A stretch of DNA of 64,000 nucleotides from NCBI RefSeq assembly GCF_049532965.1, contig NZ_CP186694.1, positions 4,278,001 to 4,342,000 of the forward strand. Direction: 5' to 3'. Source of the DNA: Roseateles sp049532965. GTDB lineage: Bacteria; Pseudomonadota; Gammaproteobacteria; Burkholderiales; Burkholderiaceae_C. The position numbers and the translations under genes were made by a program. This document shows positions 16,556 through 23,361 of this stretch, in pieces (the first letter of the stretch is position 1; each line of letters opens with the position of its first letter). Under the pieces are notes generated by a model. It did no database searches. It was given only the letters and a program-made list of their open reading frames with translations, and was not told the DNA's origin.

Positions 16556-17505
16556 GTCGCGTCCGTGATGTCACGAGAGCGCAGTGCGGCCCATAGGGCC
16601 TCGCCCCCACAGGAGCGGAAACGGCGCAGCGCGCCTTCCACGGCCTCGTGATCGAGCTCCCGGTGTTGGCTCAGCTGCTTTCGCTGTTGCCCAGCGTCGA
16701 AGCATGCGCCGGTCTTGGCATGCTGGGTCAGCCCGGCCAACCAGGTATCCACACCGTGGCTTTTCCCGCCGAAGTGGCTCTGGACCGCTGCGAAGGTTGC
16801 CGGCTGGCGCTCCATCAGCTGCGCCGCGTTCACGGTGCCAAGCGGGTCGCCAATGGCCAGCGCCTGGCGGGCGGAGGCAATCCAGAAGTCGATGGCGCAG
16901 TCGGCGTCCGAGTCGGGGGGCGCCCTGTCGTGCCCGCCGTCTTGTTGCCCATGGGCCACTTCCGCCGCCAGCAGCCGCAAGTCCTCGCGCCGGCGGGGAT
17001 CTTTGAGTACCTGGAGCATGAAGAACTCCGGGTCCGCATAGACGAAGAGCTTGCGGGCCCTGGGCATGTGCTCGTGAAGCCGCGTCATCACCGAGGGGTG
17101 ATAACCGGCAGTCCGGATGATCTTGGGGCGGTCGCCAAAGGCGTGCGACAGTAGTTGGGTGACCAGCGGTCGCAGAGACACCGCCGACGAGCGGTCAGTC
17201 TGGAATGTGGCGGCGATGATGGCCGGGTCTCTCAGCACGCACCAGCCGGCGGCGACCAGGAAGTGACTCAGCAGAGTCGATCCGCAGAAGGGCAGATGGA
17301 AGAGAAACGACATCGGCGGCGCGACGCCAAGGCCGGCCGCCCATTGGCCGACGCCGCGCATGTCGACCTCCCGGAGCTGGTCGAGCGGGAACTCGCGCAC
17401 CGACAGCTTGAGCTTGTCGTGCAGGTCCCGCTCGGTCGCGAGGGTATAGATCATCGAGCCTTCCTCGAGGTCGATGTCGAGGGGCAGCAAGTACTCGGTG
17501 TTCAT
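16552..17505 (-). CDS. Sulfotransferase-like P-loop protein
   Basis: 317 residues. The segment SFLFHLPFCGSTLLSHFLVA (residues 66-85) matches the 5'-phosphosulfate-binding loop of PAPS-dependent sulfotransferases (GSTLL core). It is followed by WCVLRDPAIIAATF and, near residue 125, by KIIRTAGYHPSVMTRLHEHM and a RKLFVYADPEFFMLQVLKDP strand-loop, as expected for the 3'-phosphate-binding part. It is the first enzyme gene after the precursor and overlaps the next gene by 4 bp. An APS kinase, which makes the PAPS donor, is encoded in the divergent arm of the same locus, and this is the strongest support for the call. The acceptor is unknown: the repeats contain no Tyr or Ser, so a Thr or a hydroxylated residue would be needed. 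Confidence 0.6.
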   Translation of the reverse strand: MNTEYLLPLDIDLEEGSMIYTLATERDLHDKLKLSVREFPLDQLREVDMRGVGQWAAGLGVAPPMSFLFHLPFCGSTLLSHFLVAAGWCVLRDPAIIAATFQTDRSSAVSLRPLVTQLLSHAFGDRPKIIRTAGYHPSVMTRLHEHMPRARKLFVYADPEFFMLQVLKDPRRREDLRLLAAEVAHGQQDGGHDRAPPDSDADCAIDFWIASARQALAIGDPLGTVNAAQLMERQPATFAAVQSHFGGKSHGVDTWLAGLTQHAKTGACFDAGQQRKQLSQHRELDHEAVEGALRRFRSCGGEALWAALRSRDITDAT

Positions 17506-17535
17506 GGACGCCGGGGTGGGGAGAGGCCGCGAAAG

Positions 17536-17564
17536 GGCGTTGCCGGTGGAGGTGCGGCAACGCC
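17536..17564 (-). terminator. Hairpin between precursor gene and maturation genes
   Basis: A perfect 10-bp inverted repeat (GGCGTTGCCG / CGGCAACGCC) with a 9-nt loop lies between the precursor stop (17583) and the next start (17505). It has no long T-run, only CTTTC, so it is more likely a leaky terminator or RNA-stabilising stem than a full stop. Such stems commonly keep precursor transcripts above enzyme transcripts in RiPP operons. Confidence 0.6.
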
Positions 17565-17582
17565 TGCCCTGTCAGATCAGGA

Positions 17583-17984
17583 TCAGTGGTCCTGCTTGAT
17601 CCGAGTCACGCGGTCCTCGACCAGTTGGCGCTCGATGTTGGGCGGCTCGATGAAGCGGTTGTGCGCCTGATTGGCGACACCTTCCAGACGACGCAGCCGG
17701 TCTTCGGTGAGCTGCTTTTCGATGTTGGGCGGCTCGATGAAGCGGTTGTGCGCCTGATTGGCGACACCTTCCAGACGACGCAGCCGGTCTTCGGTGAGCT
17801 GCTTTTCGATGTTGGGCGGCTCGATGAAGCGGTTGTGCGCCTGATTGGCGACGCCTTCCAGACGACGCAGCCGGTCTTCGGTGAGCTGCTTCTCGATGTT
17901 GGGCGGCTCGATAAAGCGGTTGTGCGCCTGGTTGGCGACGCCTTCCAGACGGCGCAGCCGGTCTTCGGTCAACAGTTTTTGCAT
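17583..17984 (-). CDS. Multi-core RiPP precursor peptide with four 29-aa repeats
   Basis: 133 residues, very hydrophilic, no signal peptide. The start is well supported: AGAGG lies 6 nt before the ATG at 17984. After MQK come four tandem 29-residue units, each made of a charged helix-like half (LTEDRLRRLEGVANQ) and a second half (AHNRFIEPPNIEK), then a degenerate tail (QLVEDRVTRIKQDH). The first unit begins LLTEDR instead of QLTEDR; the last ends in Arg instead of Lys. The half with His, Asn, Arg, Phe and Pro is the likely core, and the charged half looks like a built-in recognition sequence; both assignments are inference. It sits alone between an exporter and the modification enzymes, followed by a hairpin. 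The antisense strand and another frame are also open, but the ribosome site and synonymous changes support this frame. Confidence 0.8.
   Translation of the reverse strand: MQKLLTEDRLRRLEGVANQAHNRFIEPPNIEKQLTEDRLRRLEGVANQAHNRFIEPPNIEKQLTEDRLRRLEGVANQAHNRFIEPPNIEKQLTEDRLRRLEGVANQAHNRFIEPPNIERQLVEDRVTRIKQDH
17633..17980 (-). repeat. Four tandem 87-bp coding repeats
   Basis: Units begin at 17633, 17720, 17807 and 17894, each exactly 87 bp. The two units nearest the stop are identical at the nucleotide level. The other two differ by several substitutions that are synonymous in the peptide frame (for example GGT/GGC, GAA/GAG, TTC/TTT, AAT/AAC), apart from one Gln-to-Leu change at the start of the N-terminal unit. 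Confidence 0.9.
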
Positions 17985-18075
17985 TGAAATCCTCTTTGAA
18001 TTGAGAGAGCTTTTTCAACAGATATCAACGCCGCGGGAATCACGGCGCTGTGCTGGGGGCCACCGTTCCTGCCCG

Positions 18076-19353
18076 TCATGCCAGCCGCCTGAGGTCGGTG
18101 AGGCCGGCCACTAGCATGACGAAGACAAGAACGCTGAAACCCGCACCCAGGAAGAGCGAACGAACGCCGTACCATGCCGTTAGTTCACCGGCAGCCATCG
18201 CGCAGACCGGCGTGGCCACCATGATCATGAACATCAGCAGGCTCATGAGCCGCCCCGTCGTCTGTTGCGGCAGTCGCTGCTGGAGGTAGCGCTGCGACCG
18301 CTGCTGAAGCGCGCCGGACACGAATCCAATCGCCGCAAGACACGCTCCGGCCATCCAGAGGTTAGAGCTCATGCCCAGGGCGATCAGTAGCAAACCCACC
18401 ACGAAGTCGGCCGCCAGTAACCACCAGCCAAGCGCCGATTCCAAATGCTCAGACCGGAACCAAACGATGCCCAGCAGTGTGCCCGCGCATTGGCACACCA
18501 GTAGGTGGGACAGGGCAGTAGCGCTGTCGCTGTCGAGACCGCGCGCCATCATGGGCAGGCCCACCTGCGTCGTGGCTCCCATGAGCGCCGACACCACCGC
18601 GAAGTACACGAAGACGGTGCGGAGTTCCCGGTCCTGCCACCATTGCGTCCAGAAGACCCGCAGGCTCGGCGGGCTCGCGGCGGCCGAGCTGGAACCGGCG
18701 TCCGTGCGGGCCTCTTTGGTCATCGCCAGCAGCCCGGCCGCCAGCACGAAGCTCGCGGCGTCCGTGAGCAGGGCCACGCAGAGCCCCGCGCTAGTGCCCG
18801 CTGCACCGGCGTCAATCCCGGAGATCAGCAGGCCTGCCGTCAGTATGCCGGCCAGCGTGCAGACATGCCGTGCCGAGAACAGCCAGGTGTTCACCGCCCT
18901 CAGCCTTTCGGGACCGATCAGTTGCGGCAGCACGGTCGAACCGGCCGGATAGCTGAAAGCGGAGAGGGCGCCCAGCACCGCGCTGGCGGCATAGAGCTCA
19001 AGAGCACCTAGGCGGCCCAGGAAGGCGCCCATCGCTAGCAGCGATAGCACCAGCGCGTGGCCGTAGCGGGCCCGGATCAGGACGGCACGGGCAGACAGTC
19101 GGTCCACCATGTGGCCGGCCTGTAGGACCAGCGCCACACGAGGCACCGCTGCGCAGGCCATGGCGATGCCGATGCCTGCCGGCTGGCGGGTGACCTCCAG
19201 GACGAGCAATGGAATCGCCACCATGCTGAAGGCATCGCCAGCCATGGACACGACGTGTCCCCAGAGCAGCCAGCGGGCATTGCGGGCCGCCAGACCGGCA
19301 TTCACGCGGCGGATTCCGACGACGCATGGGGGCGTGCGGACGCACGCGGACAA
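18076..19353 (-). CDS. MFS exporter of the peptide locus
   Basis: Up to 425 residues with about 12 hydrophobic segments. The N-terminal part (NARWLLWGHVVSMAGDAFSM, then PLLVLEVTRQPAGIGIAMA) is typical of the MFS_3/EntS-like group, which exports siderophores and macrolide-like compounds. The longest frame starts at a TTG (19353); a GTG at 19305 just before NAGLAARNARW is equally plausible, and neither has a strong ribosome site. It is the first gene of the minus-strand unit, 91 bp ahead of the precursor gene. I infer export of the mature peptide across the inner membrane. No ABC peptidase-transporter is present, so leader removal must be done by something else. Confidence 0.85.
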   Translation of the reverse strand: MSACVRTPPCVVGIRRVNAGLAARNARWLLWGHVVSMAGDAFSMVAIPLLVLEVTRQPAGIGIAMACAAVPRVALVLQAGHMVDRLSARAVLIRARYGHALVLSLLAMGAFLGRLGALELYAASAVLGALSAFSYPAGSTVLPQLIGPERLRAVNTWLFSARHVCTLAGILTAGLLISGIDAGAAGTSAGLCVALLTDAASFVLAAGLLAMTKEARTDAGSSSAAASPPSLRVFWTQWWQDRELRTVFVYFAVVSALMGATTQVGLPMMARGLDSDSATALSHLLVCQCAGTLLGIVWFRSEHLESALGWWLLAADFVVGLLLIALGMSSNLWMAGACLAAIGFVSGALQQRSQRYLQQRLPQQTTGRLMSLLMFMIMVATPVCAMAAGELTAWYGVRSLFLGAGFSVLVFVMLVAGLTDLRRLA

Positions 19354-19462
19354 TCACTCCAGCCAACTGCCGGAGCGCGGGACGGCTTGAACATGAAAAC
19401 TCCCTCTGTGCCGTGGAGGGTAAACCCACACGCCGATTCGGCTCTAACGGCCTTCACACCAA

Positions 19463-19512
19463 ATTAATACTATTGGAGAACCTTTGGCCGACGCCCTGTA
19501 GGACCTTACAGG
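19463..19512. promoter_or_regulatory. Divergent control region of the peptide locus
   Basis: The roughly 210-bp gap between the divergent MFS and methyltransferase genes contains one AT-rich island (AATTAATACTATT, about 19463-19476), usable as a -10 region in either direction. An interrupted palindrome follows: CCTGTA at 19495-19500 and TACAGG at 19507-19512, with a 6-bp spacer, an operator-like arrangement. No convincing Fur box was found. The regulator is not encoded within the locus. Confidence 0.35.
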
Positions 19513-19564
19513 TTGACGGCACGACCTGACCCTGGCGCCCCACCCCTCTGGCATAGTGAATTGC

Positions 19565-20146
19565 ATGAGCAGCCGTTATCGCCCCATTGCCTTCGAAGTT
19601 GAGAGGACCATGCATCCCAGAGCTTCGGCGCTGGGCGTGGCGGACTACGTGATCCGCCATGCGGCACCCGGCCAGCATGTGCTAGACCTGGGGTGCGGCT
19701 CGGGCATTGTGGGCGGCACCATTCTTCTGCACCGCCCAGACCTGCGTGTCTCATTCGCCGACAAATACGAATACGCACTGGAGGAGACGGTCCAGAACTT
19801 GCGGCGCAATGGCTTGGAGGCCCATCAAGTCCGGCTGGCCGACATGGCGCAGCCACAGAGCGGGTTCGACACGATTGACCTGCTGGTCAGCAATCCGCCT
19901 TTCCAGGAGAACGCGCCGGACGATCCGGTCCGCTTCTTCGCTCCGCAGGAGTCGATGGGGGTGCCGGCGGGGGCTCCGTGGTGGTTCTTCTATGACCAGA
20001 TTCTGACGCACTACAACGCCGGACTATTTATCTTCCACACGGGGCGCCGCTGCAGCGGCCGGCTGCATGCCCTGGCCCGCGGCCATGGCAAGCGAGTCAA
20101 GGTCAAAGAAAAGACCGTCCACCACCTGCTGCCCGCCAACAGCTGA
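19565..20146 (+). CDS. Class I SAM-dependent methyltransferase
   Basis: About 193 residues from the ATG at 19565; a GTG three codons upstream is also possible. SAM-binding motif I is HVLDLGCGSGIVGG near residue 37. Motif IV is LLVSNPPFQENAP, and the NPPF form is typical of enzymes that methylate planar nitrogens (PrmC- and RsmC-like). The protein is short at the C-terminus compared with those families. It is the first gene of the plus-strand arm, 10 bp ahead of the APS kinase. It may methylate the peptide, for example on Asn, Gln or His nitrogen, but a housekeeping target is possible. Confidence 0.75.
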   Translation: MSSRYRPIAFEVERTMHPRASALGVADYVIRHAAPGQHVLDLGCGSGIVGGTILLHRPDLRVSFADKYEYALEETVQNLRRNGLEAHQVRLADMAQPQSGFDTIDLLVSNPPFQENAPDDPVRFFAPQESMGVPAGAPWWFFYDQILTHYNAGLFIFHTGRRCSGRLHALARGHGKRVKVKEKTVHHLLPANS

Positions 20147-20156
20147 CGCAGCAGCC

Positions 20157-20807
20157 ATGCAGCGGATGACCGTTTACCAGCGCCTGGAGGCCGACAAGGC
20201 CCTGTGCCTTCCGAACAACCTCCATCCCCCCAGCCTGGACATCCACAAGGCGGCGCGGGCCGGGCTGAAGGGACAGCGGCCGTGCCTGGTGTGGTTCACC
20301 GGGCTGTCCGGCGCTGGCAAGACCACGATCGCCAACCAGTTGGAGAAACGCCTGCACGCCCTGGGGCGCCACACCTATCTGCTGGATGGCGACAACCTGC
20401 GCCACGGGCTGAGCCGGGATCTGGGCTTCAACGAGGCCGACCGAGTGGAGAACATCCGCCGCGCGGCGGAGGTCGGCCGACTGATGGTGGACGCAGGGTT
20501 GATCGTGCTCGGGGCCTTCATTTCCCCCTTTCGTGCGGATCGGGCTATGGCTCGCGGCCTGCTGGCCGACGGCGAGTTCCTGGAGGTCTTCCTAGACACG
20601 CCGCTCGACGTAGCCGAACAGCGCGATCCCAAGGGCCTCTATCGCAAGGCGCGGCGAGGCGAGCTTCCCAATTTCACGGGGATCGACTCCCCCTACGAGG
20701 CGCCGGAGACGCCGGAACTCCGTATCGACACCACCCGTCTCACACCGCAGGCTTCCGCCGAGCTGGTAATGGACGCCCTGGCCGTACGCGGCATGATTGA
20801 ACGCTGA
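20157..20807 (+). CDS. cysC: Adenylylsulfate (APS) kinase
   Basis: 216 residues from the ATG at 20157, 10 bp after the methyltransferase stop; the frame extends upstream but overlaps that gene. Walker A is WFTGLSGAGKTTIANQLE. YLLDGDNLRHGLSRDLGFNE carries the DGDN(L/V)R motif, and DRVENIRRAAEVG, FISPFRADR and DPKGLYRKARRGELPNFTG are diagnostic CysC segments. It phosphorylates adenylylsulfate to PAPS, the donor for sulfotransferases. No ATP sulfurylase or PAPS reductase is nearby, so this is not an assimilation operon. The pairing with the sulfotransferase-like gene on the other arm points to a dedicated PAPS supply. Confidence 0.93.
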   Translation: MQRMTVYQRLEADKALCLPNNLHPPSLDIHKAARAGLKGQRPCLVWFTGLSGAGKTTIANQLEKRLHALGRHTYLLDGDNLRHGLSRDLGFNEADRVENIRRAAEVGRLMVDAGLIVLGAFISPFRADRAMARGLLADGEFLEVFLDTPLDVAEQRDPKGLYRKARRGELPNFTGIDSPYEAPETPELRIDTTRLTPQASAELVMDALAVRGMIER

Positions 20808-20827
20808 GCAGCGAATCGAGACCTCCC

Positions 20828-21346
20828 ATGACAGAAGCGCACTTCCACCTCCGGGACATCGCCGCCGTGGACACGGACGCCATCGACTTGATCGCCCAGC
20901 GGATGAGGGCCACTCTGGTCGAGGTGGAAGGCGAAAGGGAAGGAACCGCTATGTACTCGATGGACTGGCTGCGCGACCGGGTGCGATGGCACCTTGATCC
21001 GGCAGCCGCCCGAGCCCGTGTGGTAGTAGCGGAGAACAATCGTGGAGAGGTGGTTGGCCACACCATCTTCCGTGTGGAGGCGGACCCGGCCGACGCCGAG
21101 CTTGGCTTGATCTCTACCACCTACGTGGCTCCAGAGGTTCGCCGGCATGGCGTTGCCGGACTGCTGCTTTCTTGCGCCGAGGCGTGGTTCCGCGATTTGG
21201 GGTTGGGCCGCTCCGCGACCTGGACATCCGCTACGAACGCGCCTCTTATCGGACTATATGAGCGCTACGGTTACGCGGTGGCAGAGCGCGCTCCGAACGA
21301 ACTCACCGGCACGGCGATGATCAGGCTGGAGCGTCAATTGGCGTAA
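20828..21346 (+). CDS. GNAT-family N-acetyltransferase
   Basis: 172 residues. The central GNAT fold shows the acetyl-CoA-binding stretch STTYVAPEVRRHGVAGLLLS (R/QxxGxG/A-like: RRHGVAG), then a helix and NAPLIGLYERYGYAVAER, a typical C-terminal GNAT signature. It starts 20 bp after cysC and is the last gene of the plus-strand arm. It could acetylate the peptide (the Lys, or an N-terminus after cleavage) or confer self-protection; the sequence does not decide. Confidence 0.85.
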   Translation: MTEAHFHLRDIAAVDTDAIDLIAQRMRATLVEVEGEREGTAMYSMDWLRDRVRWHLDPAAARARVVVAENNRGEVVGHTIFRVEADPADAELGLISTTYVAPEVRRHGVAGLLLSCAEAWFRDLGLGRSATWTSATNAPLIGLYERYGYAVAERAPNELTGTAMIRLERQLA

Positions 21347-21348
21347 AG

Positions 21349-21363
21349 CCGCTCCGGGAGCGG
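21349..21363 (+). terminator. Short stem-loop after the GNAT gene
   Basis: CCGCTCC-G-GGAGCGG directly follows the stop codon and closes the plus-strand arm. There is no T-run. A 16-bp perfect palindrome (GCCATTGATCAATGGC) follows at 21392-21407. Confidence 0.3.
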
Positions 21364-21409
21364 TGTCGGCCAACCCACGGCGCAGACCAAGGCCATTGAT
21401 CAATGGCTC

Positions 21410-21673
21410 TTACGTCACCGCATCAAATTTCCCAAACTCACCCGCGTCTGAACGTCGGTTTCGGTTGAAGAGAACCTTACGTCCCCACTGCGGCGGATCG
21501 TCCATACGCGTTATGTGGGCGGTGTAGCGCACCTGAGCGAGGGCACCGCCGCCCCAATCCAGGTGGTTACCCCAGCACATTAACCCAGCTTTCTGCACGG
21601 GGAGTCGAGTTCCCCGTAAGCGGCTAGCGAAGTCAGATTGACGCGTCGCGCGCCTTGCCATCTCTCGCCGCAT
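21410..21673 (-). CDS. Small hypothetical protein or gene remnant
   Basis: 87-residue frame. The second half (AQVRYTAHITRMDDPPQWG, then a tail ending FGKFDAVT) looks like real protein, while the first half is Arg-rich and less convincing. It lies between the GNAT gene and the S66 peptidase gene, 18 bp downstream of the latter. Family not recognised; it may be a leftover. Confidence 0.3.
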   Translation of the reverse strand: MRREMARRATRQSDFASRLRGTRLPVQKAGLMCWGNHLDWGGGALAQVRYTAHITRMDDPPQWGRKVLFNRNRRSDAGEFGKFDAVT

Positions 21674-21691
21674 GTCAGCGCCCAGCGGGAA

Positions 21692-22669
21692 TCACCGCAG
21701 CTCTTGTTCAATGGAGCACGATCCTTCGGACCAGGACACGTGGGCCATTGCGCCTTGGACTAGTGTCCACTGAGGGCCGACGTGTCCGATGTCCACATCG
21801 ACGAGGACCGGTGCCGACAAGCCGGAAAACGCCGCATCGAGAGCGTCGCGCGTTGCGAAGTCGGGTGCGTCAGTTGTCGAGGATGGTGCATTGCGGCCGA
21901 TTAGTACGCCAGCGACGCCATCGAACCAGCCGGACAGCCGCAGCCCATACAGGGCGCGTGCCATTTCGAACGGATTGAGTTCGGCGTTCTCGAGAAAGAC
22001 GATGACGCCATCGTCCTTGTGTGAGCTGGTGAATTCCCTGACGGCGCCTAAAGGTGAACCGGCAAGTCTGGAGACCGAGTCGAGGCAACCACCCACCAGG
22101 CGCCCCGAAAAACGTGTTGAATAACTGCTTCCGTCAAGTCGCCAAGATTCCGAAGTAGCGGATGGGGTCTGGGAAATACTGTCTCCAGCACCAAGGCGCC
22201 AAGCGTCGATGACGCGCGCGGACGTCGCATCCAGATTGGGCGCGGGCAACTGCATAAGGTTGGGGCCGTGTAGGGATGCCCAACTGGAGCGCAGCAGAAG
22301 CGGAAGCTGAATAGTTGATATGTCTGAGAAGCCGATCAACCACTTCGGAGTTGAACTCGCGATGCGCTCGAAATCTATGAGGCTCAAAATCTCTATCGCT
22401 CGTTCGCCGCCCCAGGGTGGCATCACACCGGCCACCTTGGGATCGATCAATACGCGTTCTAGCTCTTGCGCGCGATCAGCCGCACTTGCACTCGCGCCCT
22501 TAGCCTGAGTTCGTACGCTCGTGCCCTCGATCACCCGCAGGCCCTTGGACTGCAGGAAGTCGATAGCGGCGTCCAGACGCACATGCATCTCGGCTCGCAC
22601 GCCGGACGACGGGGCGACTACAGCGATCTGGTCGCCAGGGAGTAATGGCTTTGGAAACTTGATGGGCAT
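21692..22669 (-). CDS. Peptidase S66 (LD-carboxypeptidase / MccF-like)
   Basis: 325 residues, full family length. N-terminal signature LLPGDQIAVVAPSSGVRAE. The nucleophile region KWLIGFSDISTIQ gives S115 after MPPWGGERAIEIL; VIVFLENAELNPFE gives E227; and VDIGHVGPQ gives H296, so the Ser-Glu-His triad is complete. Family members are either cytoplasmic murein LD-carboxypeptidases or MccF-type hydrolases that destroy processed peptidyl-nucleotide antibiotics and give self-immunity. The position 346 bp beyond the peptide locus makes an immunity or peptide-processing role worth testing. Murein recycling is the default reading. Confidence 0.85.
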   Translation of the reverse strand: MPIKFPKPLLPGDQIAVVAPSSGVRAEMHVRLDAAIDFLQSKGLRVIEGTSVRTQAKGASASAADRAQELERVLIDPKVAGVMPPWGGERAIEILSLIDFERIASSTPKWLIGFSDISTIQLPLLLRSSWASLHGPNLMQLPAPNLDATSARVIDAWRLGAGDSISQTPSATSESWRLDGSSYSTRFSGRLVGGCLDSVSRLAGSPLGAVREFTSSHKDDGVIVFLENAELNPFEMARALYGLRLSGWFDGVAGVLIGRNAPSSTTDAPDFATRDALDAAFSGLSAPVLVDVDIGHVGPQWTLVQGAMAHVSWSEGSCSIEQELR

Positions 22670-22874
22670 TGAGGGGGCGACATGGATGATGGCGACGCGA
22701 TGTTCGCACGCCTAAGACGGCCATCCGGGAGCGACCGCTAATCCGTCATTGCGAGCCCGCACGTGCGTACTTCGGTGAAGCTGACCGCTCAGTTCGACGA
22801 CGTGAAAGCCAATGTTCGGCAACGTCAACGGGGCACTGGGCCACTCTGAGCAGCGAAAGCGGCTGCACAAAGCT

Positions 22875-23075
22875 CTAGCGAGTCCCGACGAGGTCGCATC
22901 CCCGCAGCTTGCTGTCGATGCCAAGGTTGAAGAGAGCGAGTTCTCGCACCCGACCCTCCATCTGGAGCCTCACGCGCAGCGCCCAGATGTCCTTGAGCTT
23001 GAACGGCGCCTTCTGGCCGACGATCTTGCCCTTGTTCCACGGCTCGCGATGAGCGGCATTGCCGGTGGTTCCCAT
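22875..23075 (-). pseudogene. Tyrosine-type integrase, N-terminal fragment
   Basis: The frame reads NAAHREPWNKGKIVGQKAPF, KLKDIWALRVRLQMEGRVREL and LALFNLGIDSKLRGCDLV, then stops. This is the conserved N-terminal part of a small tyrosine-recombinase family common in proteobacterial integrative elements. The catalytic half (R..HxxR..Y) is missing, so it is inactive and marks a former mobile element boundary. Confidence 0.75.
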
Positions 23076-23361
23076 GATGGTCTCCCATCGAGTTGAGGAT
23101 CACACAGGATGCGCTCGCGACTGCGCGCGCAGAGGCCCTGGCCGCGCTGGCCGCCCCGTGCACTGCGGAATGTCAGCTTCCTGGAGTAGCCGCGAACTCA
23201 CGGACCCGGCCAGGAGCGGACCGCTGACGTGGAGGCAACGGATCTCCCGCAAAGCAGCCCCTCGAGCGTATGCGAACAGCGAAGGCGGCCCCAACAGGAC
23301 CGAGTGGCAATACGCAGGCCCAAGTGTCCCCGAAGAGCGTGGCCGCGCCTGTTGACTGACG

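Noticed and set aside
17633..17980. CRISPR-like array
   Set aside because: The repeats are contiguous 87-bp coding units without spacers, and no cas genes are present.
17586..17987. Antisense repeat protein and a second sense frame over the 87-bp repeats
   Set aside because: Only the frame starting at 17984 has a strong ribosome site, and differences between repeat units are synonymous in that frame.
19441..19560. Fur box in the divergent promoter region
   Set aside because: The AT-rich island does not match the GATAATGATAATC-type repeat well enough.
2734..21409. Shared 14-mer TTGATCAATGGCTC at 2734-2747 and 21396-21409 as island attachment sites
   Set aside because: A 14-bp match is expected by chance in 64 kb, and neither copy adjoins a tRNA or an intact integrase.
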